From: an uncultured Aliiroseovarius sp.
GTDB lineage: Bacteria; Pseudomonadota; Alphaproteobacteria; Rhodobacterales; Rhodobacteraceae
Direction: 5' to 3'
Length of the DNA stretch: 64,000 bases
Assembly (NCBI RefSeq): GCF_947492455.1
Contig: NZ_CANLNB010000001.1
Coordinates: 62,001 to 126,000 of the forward strand
Shown here: in pieces, positions 50,355 to 59,673 of the stretch
How the letters are laid out: the number at the start of each line of letters is the position of its first letter
Position numbering within the stretch: position 1 is the stretch's first letter
Program-made: the position numbers and the translations under genes
Notes under the pieces: model-generated
The model's database searches: none
Told to the model about the DNA's origin: nothing
The model's input: the letters and a program-made list of their open reading frames with translations, nothing else

Positions 50355-51452
50355 ATGAGCACAGGGAAACCTCTTTCAGGGTTGAAGGTTATTGAAATTC
50401 AAGGGCTTGGCCCCACCCCCTTTGCGGCCATGTGGCTGGCGGATATGGGGGCGGATGTGGTGCGCATTCAGCGTCCGAACTTGAAGGCGCTGATCCCGCA
50501 AAAGGTAGATGTGCTGAACCGCGGGCGCGGCTTTGTCGAGCTGGATCTGAAGTCCGATGCCGACCGCGCCACCGCGCATGACTTGATCAATCGCACGGAC
50601 ATGCTGATCGAAGGCATGCGCCCCGGCGTGATGGAGCGGTTGGGACTGGGCCCGGGTGATTTTCCGGACAACCCCGCGCTGGTTTATGGCCGTATGACGG
50701 GTTGGGGCCAAAGCGGTCCGTTGGCCCATGCGGCGGGGCATGACATCAACTATATCGCCATCTCGGGCGCGCTGCATGCGATTGGCGGGGCACATCCCGT
50801 ACCACCCTTGAACCTGTTGGGCGACTTTGGTGGCGGCGGCATGTATCTGGTGGCTGGCATGTTGGCCGCGCTGCATGCGGCAAAGACCACCGGGCGTGGG
50901 CAGGTGGTGGATGCGGCCATCACCGATGGAACTGCGCATCTGATGGCGATGATCTATTCGCTTTACGGGTCGGGCATCTGGGCTGATCAGCGCGAGGCCA
51001 ACCTGCTAGACGGCGGCGCGCCGTTCTATGCGGTCTATGAATGCGCCTGTGGTGGACACATGACGGTGGGCGCGTTGGAAGCCAAGTTCTATGCCGAGTT
51101 TCTGGAGCGGATCGGGCTTGCGGATGCAGGCCTTCCGGACCAGCACGATGTAGAAGGATGGCCAAAACTTCGGGCAGCCTTCGCCCAGCGTTTCAAGGAA
51201 AAGACACGCGACGCATGGGCCGGTTTGCTGGAAGGCACAGATGCCTGCTGCGCCCCTGTCCTGTCGTTGGCCGAGGCCCCCACCCACCCGCATAACGCGG
51301 CCCGCAGCAGCTTTGCCACGATCGACGGTGTGGCCCAGCCAAGCCCTGCTCCGCAGATGTCCGGCAGCACCCTGCACGCTAGAGCCGGAGAGGAACAGCG
51401 CCCGCAAGATATCGCCTCGGTGCTGTCCCGCTGGGCAGGGTCAGCAAAATAA
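50355..51452 (+). CDS. CaiB/BaiF-type CoA transferase (alpha-methylacyl-CoA racemase-like)
   Basis: The 365-residue class-III CoA-transferase family protein has [20 protein letters not shown] and [13 protein letters not shown] at the N-terminus, [15 protein letters not shown], and the active-site Asp in [20 protein letters not shown]. The shape of the sequence ([26 protein letters not shown]) is closest to alpha-methylacyl-CoA racemases. The ATG at 50355 follows AAGGAG. It lies downstream of the acyl-CoA dehydrogenase and probably shares a branched-chain acyl-CoA pathway. Confidence 0.92.
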   Translation: MSTGKPLSGLKVIEIQGLGPTPFAAMWLADMGADVVRIQRPNLKALIPQKVDVLNRGRGFVELDLKSDADRATAHDLINRTDMLIEGMRPGVMERLGLGPGDFPDNPALVYGRMTGWGQSGPLAHAAGHDINYIAISGALHAIGGAHPVPPLNLLGDFGGGGMYLVAGMLAALHAAKTTGRGQVVDAAITDGTAHLMAMIYSLYGSGIWADQREANLLDGGAPFYAVYECACGGHMTVGALEAKFYAEFLERIGLADAGLPDQHDVEGWPKLRAAFAQRFKEKTRDAWAGLLEGTDACCAPVLSLAEAPTHPHNAARSSFATIDGVAQPSPAPQMSGSTLHARAGEEQRPQDIASVLSRWAGSAK

Positions 51453-51555
51453 GGGGCAGTACGAGGGTTGAATGCGCTTCTGCGAAAAAGTCGAAAAAAC
51501 TTCGACTTTCGCCCTTGCAAACCCCCGGCGGTCCAGTTACATCCCCGCCTACCGC

Positions 51556-51632
51556 GCTCTGGTAGCTCAGCTGGATAGAGTACTTGACTACGAATCAAGG
51601 GGTCGGGGGTTCGAATCCTCCCCAGAGCGCCA
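51556..51632 (+). tRNA. tRNA-Arg (anticodon ACG)
   Basis: The acceptor stem is GCTCTGG / CCAGAGC, the D arm contains AGCTCAGCTGGATAGAG, and the anticodon stem CTTGA / TCAAG closes loop CTACGAA (anticodon ACG). The T loop is TTCGAAT within GGGGG/CCTCC, the discriminator is G, and CCA is encoded. Length is 77 bases. Adenosine 34 would be edited to inosine by TadA. It stands alone. Confidence 0.97.
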
Positions 51633-51789
51633 TTTTCCCTTCCAGCGAAAAAATAGATGCAGGTATTGCCTGCGTGTCTGTTTTGTTGACACCCTTTGAC
51701 CGACACCTAAGCCGCGCTATAGCTGACGCTATGAACGAGCATTCACCTTGGCGCAGCGCATCTTTGATTTCCCTCGGCGCGAGCGCCCC

Positions 51790-53070
51790 ATGATCAGTCC
51801 GCGCATCGATACACTCCGTCAGACGGCACGTCGGATCTTCGCGAAAGCGGTCGAGGCCGCCGACCCTGCGCTGGCCGTCCGCAAGGCGATTGGCCAGTCA
51901 CCGTTTCCGACACCCGGCCCCAGCGGGAAAAGCTATATCGTCAGCATCGGCAAAGCCGCCCCCGCCATGATGCGCGAGGCATTGCAGCACATTGACGGTC
52001 CGCGCCAGGCCTTGATCGTCACCCATCCCGAGAACCAGGAAACGGTCGAGGGTGCAACCCTTCTGCACGGCGCACATCCGGTGCCAGACCAGCACAGTCT
52101 GGCCGCAGGGCAGGCGGTGAAAGAGCTGCTGTCGCAAGCCGGGGCCGAGGACCGAGTGATCGCCCTGATCTCGGGCGGGGGGTCGGCGCTGATGGCGCTG
52201 CCTGCGGATGGGATCTCGATCGAGGTCAAAGGGAAGGTCAGCGCGCTTTTGCTGGGCGCGGGCATCGACATCACCCAGATGAACCTTGTGCGCCAACAGC
52301 TGAGCCAGTTGAAAGGCGGCGGCATGTTGCGGGTTGCAAACCCCACGCCGGTGACCGCCTATATCCTGTCCGACGTGATCGGAGACGATCTGTGCGCGAT
52401 TGCCAGCGGACCCACTGTGGCGCCCATCGGCACGCGGAAAGACGCCCGTGCAATCTGCGAGGACGCAGGCGTTTGGTCAGATCTTCCCACGTCGGTCCAA
52501 GCGCATCTGGCGCAGCCTGACATGGCTGACGACCTGCCGCAAACCGCCCAGAACCATCTGATCGGATCGAACGGCCACAGCCTGCGCGCAGCCGAGGTCG
52601 AGGCTCAGGGCATCGGCGCGGTTCAGATCGTTTCGGATATGCTGACCGGGGATGTGAAAGACGCGGCATCCACCCTTCTGGACGCAGCCGAGGCTGCGCC
52701 TGCTGGCACCTTATCTGTCCTTCTGGCGGGGGGCGAAACCACAGTGCACCTGACCGGCACCGGGCGGGGCGGTCGCAATCAAGAACTCGCGCTTCATGTG
52801 GCGACCGGCGCCGCCGCGCGCGGATTGCAGGGCGATTGGGTGTTCCTGAGCGGCGGCACGGACGGGCGCGATGGGCCGACCGATGCGGCGGGTGGCATCG
52901 TGGATGTGGACAGCTTGAACCGCATGCGCGCCGCAGGGGTAGACCCCGCCGCGCTTCTACACAACAACGACAGCTACGCCGCGCTTGCGGCCTCGGACGA
53001 TCTGTTGATGACCGGCGCGACGGGCACCAATGTGGCCGACATTCAGTGCTTTCTGATTGCCAAACCCTAA
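51790..53070 (+). CDS. Glycerate 2-kinase (MOFRL/TtuD family)
   Basis: The 426-residue protein belongs to the type-2 glycerate kinase family, long annotated as hydroxypyruvate reductase TtuD. It has IVSIGKAAPAMMREALQHI, VIALISGGGSALMALPADGI and the C-terminal MOFRL-type VLLAGGETTVHLTGTGRGGR and FLSGGTDGRDGPTDAAGGIV. It phosphorylates glycerate to 2-phosphoglycerate in glyoxylate, serine or tartrate use. The ATG at 51790 is chosen over frame extensions to 51748, which run into the tRNA flank. It is monocistronic and convergent with phaZ. Confidence 0.92.
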   Translation: MISPRIDTLRQTARRIFAKAVEAADPALAVRKAIGQSPFPTPGPSGKSYIVSIGKAAPAMMREALQHIDGPRQALIVTHPENQETVEGATLLHGAHPVPDQHSLAAGQAVKELLSQAGAEDRVIALISGGGSALMALPADGISIEVKGKVSALLLGAGIDITQMNLVRQQLSQLKGGGMLRVANPTPVTAYILSDVIGDDLCAIASGPTVAPIGTRKDARAICEDAGVWSDLPTSVQAHLAQPDMADDLPQTAQNHLIGSNGHSLRAAEVEAQGIGAVQIVSDMLTGDVKDAASTLLDAAEAAPAGTLSVLLAGGETTVHLTGTGRGGRNQELALHVATGAAARGLQGDWVFLSGGTDGRDGPTDAAGGIVDVDSLNRMRAAGVDPAALLHNNDSYAALAASDDLLMTGATGTNVADIQCFLIAKP

Positions 53071-53073
53071 AGG

Positions 53074-53907
53074 TCAGTCCTTCCCCAAGAAAGTCGTGAT
53101 CTCGGCCCCGACTTCCTCGCGCTGGGTGTACATCAGCAGGTGACCTGCGGGATACACGTGCAGACTGGCGTTCGGCAGCATGTTCGACAGCAGGATCTGA
53201 TTGGTGATCGGGATCAGCCCATCATACTTGCCGGCGATCACCAGCGTCGGCTGGGTCAGCGTGCGCAGCCAAGGCAGGCTGGTCCAGCCACACATCGCCC
53301 GCACCTGCGAGAAATACCCCTCGGGGCTGGGACGGATCGCGTGTTTCGAGTACTCGCGGAATTCGGCAGGCGCAAAGATCGCCTCGCCGCCATACATCAA
53401 CGGACCGATGAAATTGCCATAGGCCTTGCTGGTGAAACGCAGCGGGAACATGATTTCGGACAGCGCGATGGGGGTGCCCCACCAGCTGCCGATGCCGCCC
53501 GCGGAACAGATCGCCAGTACCAGCTTCGCCACACGGTCCGGGACCATATGGGCGATCTGCTGCGCCAATGCGCCACCCCACGAGATGCCGAGGATATCGA
53601 AGTTCTCGATCCCGATCTGATCCAGCACCCGCAGCGTGAAATCCGCATAGTCCGGAATGGTCGAGACCCCCTCGATCATATGCGAGCGTCCCGTGCCGGG
53701 CATGTCGATCGCGATCAGGCAGCGATCGTTGATCTCATCCAACAACGGCAGAAGAACCTCGATGGACTGAGCAAGGCCGTTGCACACCAGCAGCGGCGGC
53801 AGGTCCGAATTCACGACGCGATGGAGGTAACGGATTTTCGCGCCGTCCACCTCGATCATGTGGAACTCGGACTGGTCGATGGTGTCGATCACCTCTTGCA
53901 CGCCCAT
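53074..53907 (-). CDS. phaZ: Intracellular PHA depolymerase-like alpha/beta hydrolase
   Basis: The 277-residue alpha/beta hydrolase has its nucleophile S109 in LGISWGGALAQQ, the Asp in AGKYDGLIP and a His in YPAGHLLMYTQ. PPLLVCNGLAQSIE is typical of intracellular medium-chain-type PHA depolymerases. Its ATG shares a base with the phaC stop (TGATG), so synthase and depolymerase are translationally coupled, a common way to balance storage-polymer synthesis and use. The gene ends 4 bases from the glycerate kinase stop. Confidence 0.85.
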   Translation of the reverse strand: MGVQEVIDTIDQSEFHMIEVDGAKIRYLHRVVNSDLPPLLVCNGLAQSIEVLLPLLDEINDRCLIAIDMPGTGRSHMIEGVSTIPDYADFTLRVLDQIGIENFDILGISWGGALAQQIAHMVPDRVAKLVLAICSAGGIGSWWGTPIALSEIMFPLRFTSKAYGNFIGPLMYGGEAIFAPAEFREYSKHAIRPSPEGYFSQVRAMCGWTSLPWLRTLTQPTLVIAGKYDGLIPITNQILLSNMLPNASLHVYPAGHLLMYTQREEVGAEITTFLGKD

Positions 53908-55532
53908 CAATCCTTGCCCTCAAGCACATAGGTGCCGGGGGCGTCGGCCAGACGTTTGTACTTGCGGTTGCCCAGCGTCTTGGCGGGCGCGCCGCGTTCA
54001 GCGGGGTTGTTCTTGTCCAGCCACTCCAGCCAATGGGGCCACCAGCTGCCGTCGGTCAGCGCGGCACTTTCCTGCCAACCTTCGGCACCAGAGCCATCCG
54101 AGCCATCTGCCCAGAATTTGCGGCGGGTCTTGGCCGGGTGGTTGATTACCGTGCCCGAGACATGGCCGCCCGTGGTCAGCACGAACTCGGTCGGGCCGGA
54201 TACCAATTCGGTCGCCGTGTACGAGGATTTCCACGGGACGATGTGGTCGCCGTCGGCCGCCAGGAAATAGCACGGCACATCAATGTTGCGCGTGTCCACG
54301 GGCGTTCCACAAAGGGTCAGCGCGCCCGGCTCTTTCAGCTTGTTGGCCATGTACATCTCTTCCACGAAGAAGCTGTACCACTTGGCCGGAAGGTTCTGCG
54401 TGTCCGAGTTCCAATACAGCACGTCGAACGGTGCAGGCGACTTGCCCATCAGATAGTTCGACACCACGAAGCCCCAGATGCTTTCGTTCACGTGCAGCAT
54501 CGCCATGGCGTTTGCAATGTCGCGGCCGGGGGCCACCCCTTCGGATTGCAGGCGCTGGTTATAGACCTCGACCTGCGGTTCATCGATGAACACTTTCAAC
54601 TGCCCCGGATCGGCGAAGTCGATCATCGAGGACAGGAAGGTTGCGGTGCCAAGTTTGGCTTTCAGATCGTCCGGCATGACGGCCAAAGCCGCGACCAGCA
54701 TGGTGCCGCCATTGCACCAGCCCATGATGTCCACAGCGTCCGATTTCGACACCTCGGACGTCACGCGCAGCGCTTCGAAAATCCCGTCCGAGACATACTC
54801 GTCCCAGCCCAGATCGCCCAGTTCGGCGCTGGGGTTGCGCCATGCCATCATGTAAACGCTCTGCCCCTGTTCCAGCAGATAGCGCACCATGGATTTCTTT
54901 TCGTTCAGATCAAAGATGTAGAACTTGTTCACGCAGGGCGGCACGATCAGGATCGGCGCCTTTCGGGTCTTTGCGGCCATCGGCTTGTACTGGATCAGCT
55001 CGATCAGCTCGTTGCGATAGATCACCGACCCGGGCGTGGTGCCAAGGTTCTTGCCCACGTCGAACGCATCTTCGTCAGTGGTGCTGATATAGCCCTTTTC
55101 CAGATCTTCCATCACGTTCTGGAAGCCGTCGATCAGGCTTTGCCCACCAGTTTCCTGCGCCAGTTTCTGCGCTTCGGGGTTGGTGGCCAGGAAGTTCGAG
55201 GGCGACATGTTGTCGGCGGCAACGCGGGCGTAGAAGCTTAGCTTGTCCTGTTCCTGCTCGGACAGCCCGGCCTTGTCGGCCATGTCTACCATCGCCTTCG
55301 CGGTCAGTTCATAGGAATGGCGCAGCAGCGGGAAGACGCCTTCGTTCCACGCGTCACCTTTGAAACGGTGATCCTTCGACGGCTCGATCCCGTCGCCCGC
55401 TTTCAGCGCGGTGGTCATCCACAGCTTGGCCATGTCTTTCTGATAGGACATCCACGTTTCCGCCCAAGCGCCAAAGGGATTGTCCCCGGACTTGTTCATC
55501 TCTTCCAGCAGTTTGAAGAATTCTTTGTTCAT
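53907..55532 (-). CDS. phaC: Class I poly(3-hydroxyalkanoate) synthase
   Basis: PhaC polymerises (R)-3-hydroxyacyl-CoA into storage polyester. The 541-residue protein has the lipase-like box with catalytic C273 in IMGWCNGGTMLVAAL, the Asp in AADGDHIVPWKSS and the His in TTGGHVSGTVINHP. PPCVNKFYIFDLNEKKSMVR, given here as PPCVNKFYIFDLN, is a family signature. The start is the ATG at 55532 (MNKEFFKLLEEMNKSG) rather than the longer frame to 55577. phaZ follows by overlap. No phasin or phaR gene is seen on this side. Confidence 0.96.
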   Translation of the reverse strand: MNKEFFKLLEEMNKSGDNPFGAWAETWMSYQKDMAKLWMTTALKAGDGIEPSKDHRFKGDAWNEGVFPLLRHSYELTAKAMVDMADKAGLSEQEQDKLSFYARVAADNMSPSNFLATNPEAQKLAQETGGQSLIDGFQNVMEDLEKGYISTTDEDAFDVGKNLGTTPGSVIYRNELIELIQYKPMAAKTRKAPILIVPPCVNKFYIFDLNEKKSMVRYLLEQGQSVYMMAWRNPSAELGDLGWDEYVSDGIFEALRVTSEVSKSDAVDIMGWCNGGTMLVAALAVMPDDLKAKLGTATFLSSMIDFADPGQLKVFIDEPQVEVYNQRLQSEGVAPGRDIANAMAMLHVNESIWGFVVSNYLMGKSPAPFDVLYWNSDTQNLPAKWYSFFVEEMYMANKLKEPGALTLCGTPVDTRNIDVPCYFLAADGDHIVPWKSSYTATELVSGPTEFVLTTGGHVSGTVINHPAKTRRKFWADGSDGSGAEGWQESAALTDGSWWPHWLEWLDKNNPAERGAPAKTLGNRKYKRLADAPGTYVLEGKD

Positions 55533-55615
55533 GCCGCGCGCCTTCTGATTCCGGTTTCTCGCGCCGCAGTATTCCAACGAAATGCTTCACGAGTTTTTCA
55601 ACAGGGTCCTTTAGA

Positions 55616-56107
55616 TCAGTTTTTGGCCGAATCTCGTGCAGAATTCAGCTTTCCCTGAAGCTTTTCATCCTTATCGGGAACCAGAGATGCCAACCCTTCA
55701 ATCAGCCCCGAAAGATGTGCTGAGGGGACTTTGTCTTCAATTTCGGACAGCATCAGACCGCCATAGACTTTCCACATCTCCGCCCGCAGCGCTTTGCCCT
55801 CTTCGGTGATCCGCAGCTCACGCCCGCGCCGGTCGGTTGCTGCGGGGCATTGTGTCACCAGCCCGTCATCCACCATGCGCTTGATGGTGCGCGACAGGTT
55901 GGGTTGGTCGAATAGGGATTGGCGCTCCAGCTCGTTCTGGCGCATCCCCTCTTCCGCGCGCTCCAGCGCCCACAAGATGTCATACCACGCGGCCGAAGGT
56001 AGATGCGCGCGCTTCAGTTCCGCCTCGAAGGTTTGCGTGACCCGTTTATGGGCAATGTTCAGAAGCACCCAGATCGCGGTGGTCTGGCTATTCGGTTTTC
56101 TATCCAT
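55616..56107 (-). CDS. MarR family transcriptional regulator
   Basis: The 163-residue winged-helix protein has the MarR core: ALERAEEGMRQNELERQSLF, DQPNLSRTIKRMVDDGLVTQ, then the wing CPAATDRRGRELRITEEGKA. It is transcribed divergently from yceI. The near-perfect palindrome between the two genes (56157-56182) is its likely operator, so it probably represses yceI and the cytochrome b561 gene and controls itself. The ligand is unknown; its lone Cys is in the wing, so redox sensing of the OhrR type is not indicated. Confidence 0.9.
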   Translation of the reverse strand: MDRKPNSQTTAIWVLLNIAHKRVTQTFEAELKRAHLPSAAWYDILWALERAEEGMRQNELERQSLFDQPNLSRTIKRMVDDGLVTQCPAATDRRGRELRITEEGKALRAEMWKVYGGLMLSEIEDKVPSAHLSGLIEGLASLVPDKDEKLQGKLNSARDSAKN

Positions 56108-56156
56108 CTCACATTCCCGTTACCGGCAGATTTGCCGTCTTCCCCTACGCGCTCAC

Positions 56157-56182
56157 ATTAGATACATGCACATGCATCTAAT
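56157..56182. promoter_or_regulatory. MarR operator palindrome
   Basis: Arms ATTAGATACATG (56157-56168) and CATGCATCTAAT (56171-56182) match at 11 of 12 positions around a central CA. It lies 50 bases from the MarR start and 46 from the yceI start, within promoter distance of both. Confidence 0.75.
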
Positions 56183-56227
56183 ATTTCATCCCACGTTGTC
56201 CTGCAACATGACAAAGGAGCCGACACA

Positions 56228-56827
56228 ATGAAACCTCTTCTGACCGCCGCCGCCCTGGGACTGGGCCTTGCTGCCGCCGGAACCGCCACCGCCGAGATCT
56301 ATAAGTTCGACCCCGGCCATACCGAAATCCGCTTCTATTATAACCACGCCGGCCTGTCGGAACAGTCGGGCCAGTGGAAAGTGATCGGCGGCGAAGTTGA
56401 CTTCGACCCCGCGAATGTCGCCGCCACCAAAGTCACCGTGACCATTGACCCGGCCAGCGTCGACACCGGTGTCGGCCCGCTGGACGACCACCTGAAAAGC
56501 GCCGACTTCTTTGATGTCGAGAACTTCCCCGAGATCACCTTCACCTCGACCGGGGTCGAGCAGACCTCGGACAACACCATCACGCTGGTGGGGGATCTGA
56601 CCATCAAGGACAACACCAAGCCGGTCACCATGAACTTCACCCTGAACCACAACGGCCCGCACCCGCTGGGCGATTTCTTTGACTACTACAAAGGCGAATG
56701 GATCGGCGTTCAAGGCACCGGCGACATGCTGCGGTCGGACTTTGGCGTGGGCATGTTCGCGCCCGTGACCTCGGACGAAGTGCGTCTGGAAATCTCGGCC
56801 GAGCTGCGCGCAGGCGGCTGGGAATAA
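56228..56827 (+). CDS. YceI family periplasmic lipid-binding protein
   Basis: The 199-residue protein has a signal peptide (ending TATA-EI) and the YceI lipocalin-like fold: YKFDPGHTEIRFYYNHAG, then VDTGVGPLDDHLKSADFFDV and FPEITFTSTGVEQ, TVTMNFTLNHNG-like (KPVTMNFTLNHNG) and the final LRSDFGVGMFAPVTSDEVRL. YceI proteins bind long isoprenoids such as ubiquinone-type molecules. It is followed at 3 bases by a cytochrome b561, the conserved partner, supporting a role in quinone-linked redox. AAAGGAG precedes the ATG. Confidence 0.93.
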   Translation: MKPLLTAAALGLGLAAAGTATAEIYKFDPGHTEIRFYYNHAGLSEQSGQWKVIGGEVDFDPANVAATKVTVTIDPASVDTGVGPLDDHLKSADFFDVENFPEITFTSTGVEQTSDNTITLVGDLTIKDNTKPVTMNFTLNHNGPHPLGDFFDYYKGEWIGVQGTGDMLRSDFGVGMFAPVTSDEVRLEISAELRAGGWE

Positions 56828-56830
56828 GCC

Positions 56831-57403
56831 ATGCGGCTTACCAACACGACACAAAGCTGGGGGGCGCTTGCGCGCCTCCTGCATTGGGCGATTGCTGTGA
56901 TCATCCTGTATCAATTGGGGATGGGCGTCTGGATGACGAAATTCGTCACGGACGCCTTGGCCCAGTTCCCGCTGATCCAGACCCATAAAAGCTGGGGTTT
57001 CGTGGTATTCGCCTTGGCGGTCATCCGCGTGATCTGGCGGCTGCTTAATCGCAACGCGCCCACTTTGCCCGACCACATGCCGCCGCTGGAAAAGCTGGCG
57101 GCAAAGCTGGGGCATCTGGGGCTTTACGCGCTGATGTTCATCATGCCGCTGTCGGGGTGGCTGATGGCCTCGGCCTCGCCCTTGCAAGACCGGTTCGGCG
57201 TGAAGAACAAGGTGTTTGACTGGTTCGAGATGTACGACCCCTTCGTCCCCGGAAGCCAAGCCCTGACAGACTTTTTCGCGCAGGTGCATTTCCTGTCCGC
57301 GATTGCCCTTGGCCTGCTTTTGCTGGGCCATGCGGGGGCGGCGATTTGGCACCACGTCCATCACAAGGACGACGTGCTGAAACGCATGACGTGGGGCAAA
57401 TGA
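56831..57403 (+). CDS. Cytochrome b561 family protein (YceJ-like)
   Basis: The 190-residue inner-membrane cytochrome has four hydrophobic spans. Histidines for two b hemes are visible: LARLLHWAIAVIILYQL, QTHKSWGFVVFALAVIRVIW, and LLLGHAGAAIWHHVHHKDDV. It shuttles electrons between quinol and a periplasmic acceptor such as superoxide. It is coupled to yceI (3 bases) and shares its MarR-controlled promoter. It ends before the bidirectional terminator at 57418. Confidence 0.93.
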   Translation: MRLTNTTQSWGALARLLHWAIAVIILYQLGMGVWMTKFVTDALAQFPLIQTHKSWGFVVFALAVIRVIWRLLNRNAPTLPDHMPPLEKLAAKLGHLGLYALMFIMPLSGWLMASASPLQDRFGVKNKVFDWFEMYDPFVPGSQALTDFFAQVHFLSAIALGLLLLGHAGAAIWHHVHHKDDVLKRMTWGK

Positions 57404-57417
57404 TCCCGGAAACATAA

Positions 57418-57444
57418 AAAGGCCCGGCGAGTTGCCGGGCCTTT
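57418..57444. terminator. Bidirectional intrinsic terminator
   Basis: AAAGGCCCGGC pairs with GCCGGGCCTTT around loop GAGTT. It ends the yceI-b561 operon and, with the A-rich left side, the opposing ABC-transporter operon. Confidence 0.9.
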
Positions 57445-57466
57445 CCGTTTTCAAGCAGCGGAACGA

Positions 57467-58744
57467 TCAGTTGTTGTCGTTCCCCAGCGCGTTGGGATCG
57501 AACACGTTTCCGAAGCCGGAGTTGTTCGACGATCCCGCGGCACCTTCATCTGACGCACCATCATCCGCACCCTCGTTCTGCAGCGTGTTCGGCGCGAACA
57601 CTCCACCGAAGCCCGAGTTATTGGACGGTTTCGGCGCCGTCTGGGTTGCTCCACCCTCCGCGCCTTCGGCGGCAGCTTTCTCGGCTGCTTCCTTGGCACG
57701 GCGGTCGCGCAGTTCCTGAATGCGCTTCTCGGTTTCAAGGCGCTTCTGTTCCTGCACATCGGCGATGCACTGATCCGGGCTGTAGGTCATGGCCGAGGCC
57801 GTCACCGTTGCCACACCGATCACCAGCACGATCAACGCAATCGCGGCCGGGTTGCGGCTGATCAGACCGGGCACTTCGATCTTGCCCGCCAGTTCACCCA
57901 CGGTGGCATCCTTGCGCGCCTCGGCGACCATCTTCTTACGCTTGATGTTCGCTTCGTTGACCAAGGCAAAGAACACCGTCAGGGCCACGATCATGAAGGC
58001 CAGGGCCGAGATCGCAGGCGTGATCCCGTAACGCACTTTCTGGGCCAGTTCGATCGTCAGGGTCGGATATTCCCCAAAGGTGAATGTGGTGGTGTTGTAG
58101 TTCTCGAACGACGCGAGGAACGCCAGCACAGCCGCCGACAGGATCGCGGGCATCATGAAGGGCATCAGCACCTTGCGGAAGGCCTGCGCGTGGGTTGCAC
58201 CCAAGTCCAACGCCGCCTCGGTCAGCGCGATGTCATAGCGCTGAAGACGGGCCACCAGCACCAGCATGCAGTAGCTGGCGATGAAGGTAGACTGGCCGAT
58301 GATGGTCAGGAACAGACCGTTCGACAGGAAGCTATCCGCACCAAGACCCAGCATACGGTTGATGCGATCCCAGAACACAAGGGTCGAGATACCCAGAACC
58401 ACGCCCGGAATAAGAATCGGGGCAATGATGATCGTGTAATAGGTCGCCCGCAATTTGGGCCAGATCTGCGTGAGCATCAGAGCCCCCGCCAGACCCATCG
58501 ACACCGACAGGATCACCGTGCCGAACCCGACAAGGATCGAGTTCCAGATCCCGTTCAGGATCCGCTCGTCCCGGAAAAGCTCGCCAAACCAGTTGAAGGT
58601 CAGACACTCCCACGGCGTCATGCGCGGGAAACTGGGCGAATTGAACGCCGTCGCCGACATGATGATCAGCGGACCAAGCAGGTAGGCAAAGAAGATACCC
58701 AGATAGACCCAGATGGAGACGCGAATGATTTTATCAGTCGTCAT
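57467..58744 (-). CDS. PotC-like ABC permease with unusual C-terminal extension
   Basis: The 425-residue protein is much longer than the usual 260-290. Residues 1-265 form a normal polyamine-type permease with six spans and the EAA loop LTEAALDLGATHAQAFRKVL (174-193). After a basic loop there is an extra hydrophobic span (299-320), a Glu/Lys/Arg-rich helix (330-365), and an Asn/Gly-rich tail in which a 12-residue motif is duplicated: NNSGFGGVFAPN (375-386) and NNSGFGNVFDPN (407-418). The ATG overlaps the upstream permease stop by four bases. It is the last gene of the operon. Confidence 0.93.
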   Translation of the reverse strand: MTTDKIIRVSIWVYLGIFFAYLLGPLIIMSATAFNSPSFPRMTPWECLTFNWFGELFRDERILNGIWNSILVGFGTVILSVSMGLAGALMLTQIWPKLRATYYTIIIAPILIPGVVLGISTLVFWDRINRMLGLGADSFLSNGLFLTIIGQSTFIASYCMLVLVARLQRYDIALTEAALDLGATHAQAFRKVLMPFMMPAILSAAVLAFLASFENYNTTTFTFGEYPTLTIELAQKVRYGITPAISALAFMIVALTVFFALVNEANIKRKKMVAEARKDATVGELAGKIEVPGLISRNPAAIALIVLVIGVATVTASAMTYSPDQCIADVQEQKRLETEKRIQELRDRRAKEAAEKAAAEGAEGGATQTAPKPSNNSGFGGVFAPNTLQNEGADDGASDEGAAGSSNNSGFGNVFDPNALGNDNN

Positions 58745-59661
58745 TTGCCAATATCCCCCATGTTCACTTTGAACACACGCATCAGGGCCAGCACCAGCAG
58801 GATACAGGTGACAAGCAGAACGATCGCGTAGGCAGCACCTTGCGGCCAGTCAGAGTTGTCGTTGAACTGCTGATAGATCAGCTGCGTGAACCACAGGCTG
58901 GACGGTCCCCCAAGGATTTGGGGCGCGGCCAAAGCACCTGCAGACAGCATGAACACCATCGTACAGCCCGAGCTGATGCCCGGCTTGGCATAGGGAATGA
59001 CCACCCGCTTGTGGATCCGCCACCACGGCGCACCAAGGTCACGCGCGGCCTCGATCTGGTTGTGATCAAGGCTTTCGATCACGTTGTAGATCGGGAAGAT
59101 CATCAGAAGGATGTAGGCGTACCCAAGACCCGCATAGAGCGCGATGTCGTTGCGGATGAAGTCAAAGGGCGTATCGAATATCCCACTGCCGACAAGCAGC
59201 GTGTTCAACACCCCGCTTTCACCAAAGATGATGCGCAACGCAAAGGCGCGCAGGATCTCGTTGATCCAGTAGGGGATGATCAGCATCAGCGCGAAAACGC
59301 GGATGTGGTTACCCTTATTCTGACCCAGATAATAGGCAATCGGATAGCACAGGATCAGGTTGAAGATGGTCACACAGACCGCCGCCACCAGCGTGCGGAA
59401 GAACACTTTCAGGTCCACCGCGTTGTAATCCTGCGACCCGCCTTCGGGGCCATAGATCAGGTATTTATAGTTCTCGAGCGTATAGACATCCTTCGGCCCA
59501 CCAATCTCGGGCGGGGGAAGGTTTGGACGGAACGAGAAGTCGAGCATCGACAGCTGCGGAAGAATGATCAGGCCGACGGTCCAGAAAAGGACCAGACCCA
59601 GCATCAGGGATCCCATCAGCGTGCCGTTCCGGTTGAAGAATTCCTTCAGGAAACCTGGCAT
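58741..59661 (-). CDS. PotB-like ABC permease
   Basis: The 306-residue integral membrane subunit has six predicted spans and the EAA loop IEAARDLGAPWWRIHKRVVI before the last spans. A large periplasmic loop (NLPPPEIGGPKDVYTLENYK) follows span 1. It pairs with the PotC-like permease downstream (ATGA overlap) and the ATPase upstream (12-base gap) to form a spermidine/putrescine-type importer. The exact substrate is unproven. Confidence 0.93.
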   Translation of the reverse strand: MPGFLKEFFNRNGTLMGSLMLGLVLFWTVGLIILPQLSMLDFSFRPNLPPPEIGGPKDVYTLENYKYLIYGPEGGSQDYNAVDLKVFFRTLVAAVCVTIFNLILCYPIAYYLGQNKGNHIRVFALMLIIPYWINEILRAFALRIIFGESGVLNTLLVGSGIFDTPFDFIRNDIALYAGLGYAYILLMIFPIYNVIESLDHNQIEAARDLGAPWWRIHKRVVIPYAKPGISSGCTMVFMLSAGALAAPQILGGPSSLWFTQLIYQQFNDNSDWPQGAAYAIVLLVTCILLVLALMRVFKVNMGDIGK

Positions 59662-59673
59662 CGCACCCCCTCC

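Noticed and set aside
51554-51630. tRNA ends shifted two bases upstream (GCGCTCT/AGAGCGC stem)
   Set aside because: That register breaks the T8-A9 spacing to the D arm and the encoded CCA; 51556-51632 satisfies both.
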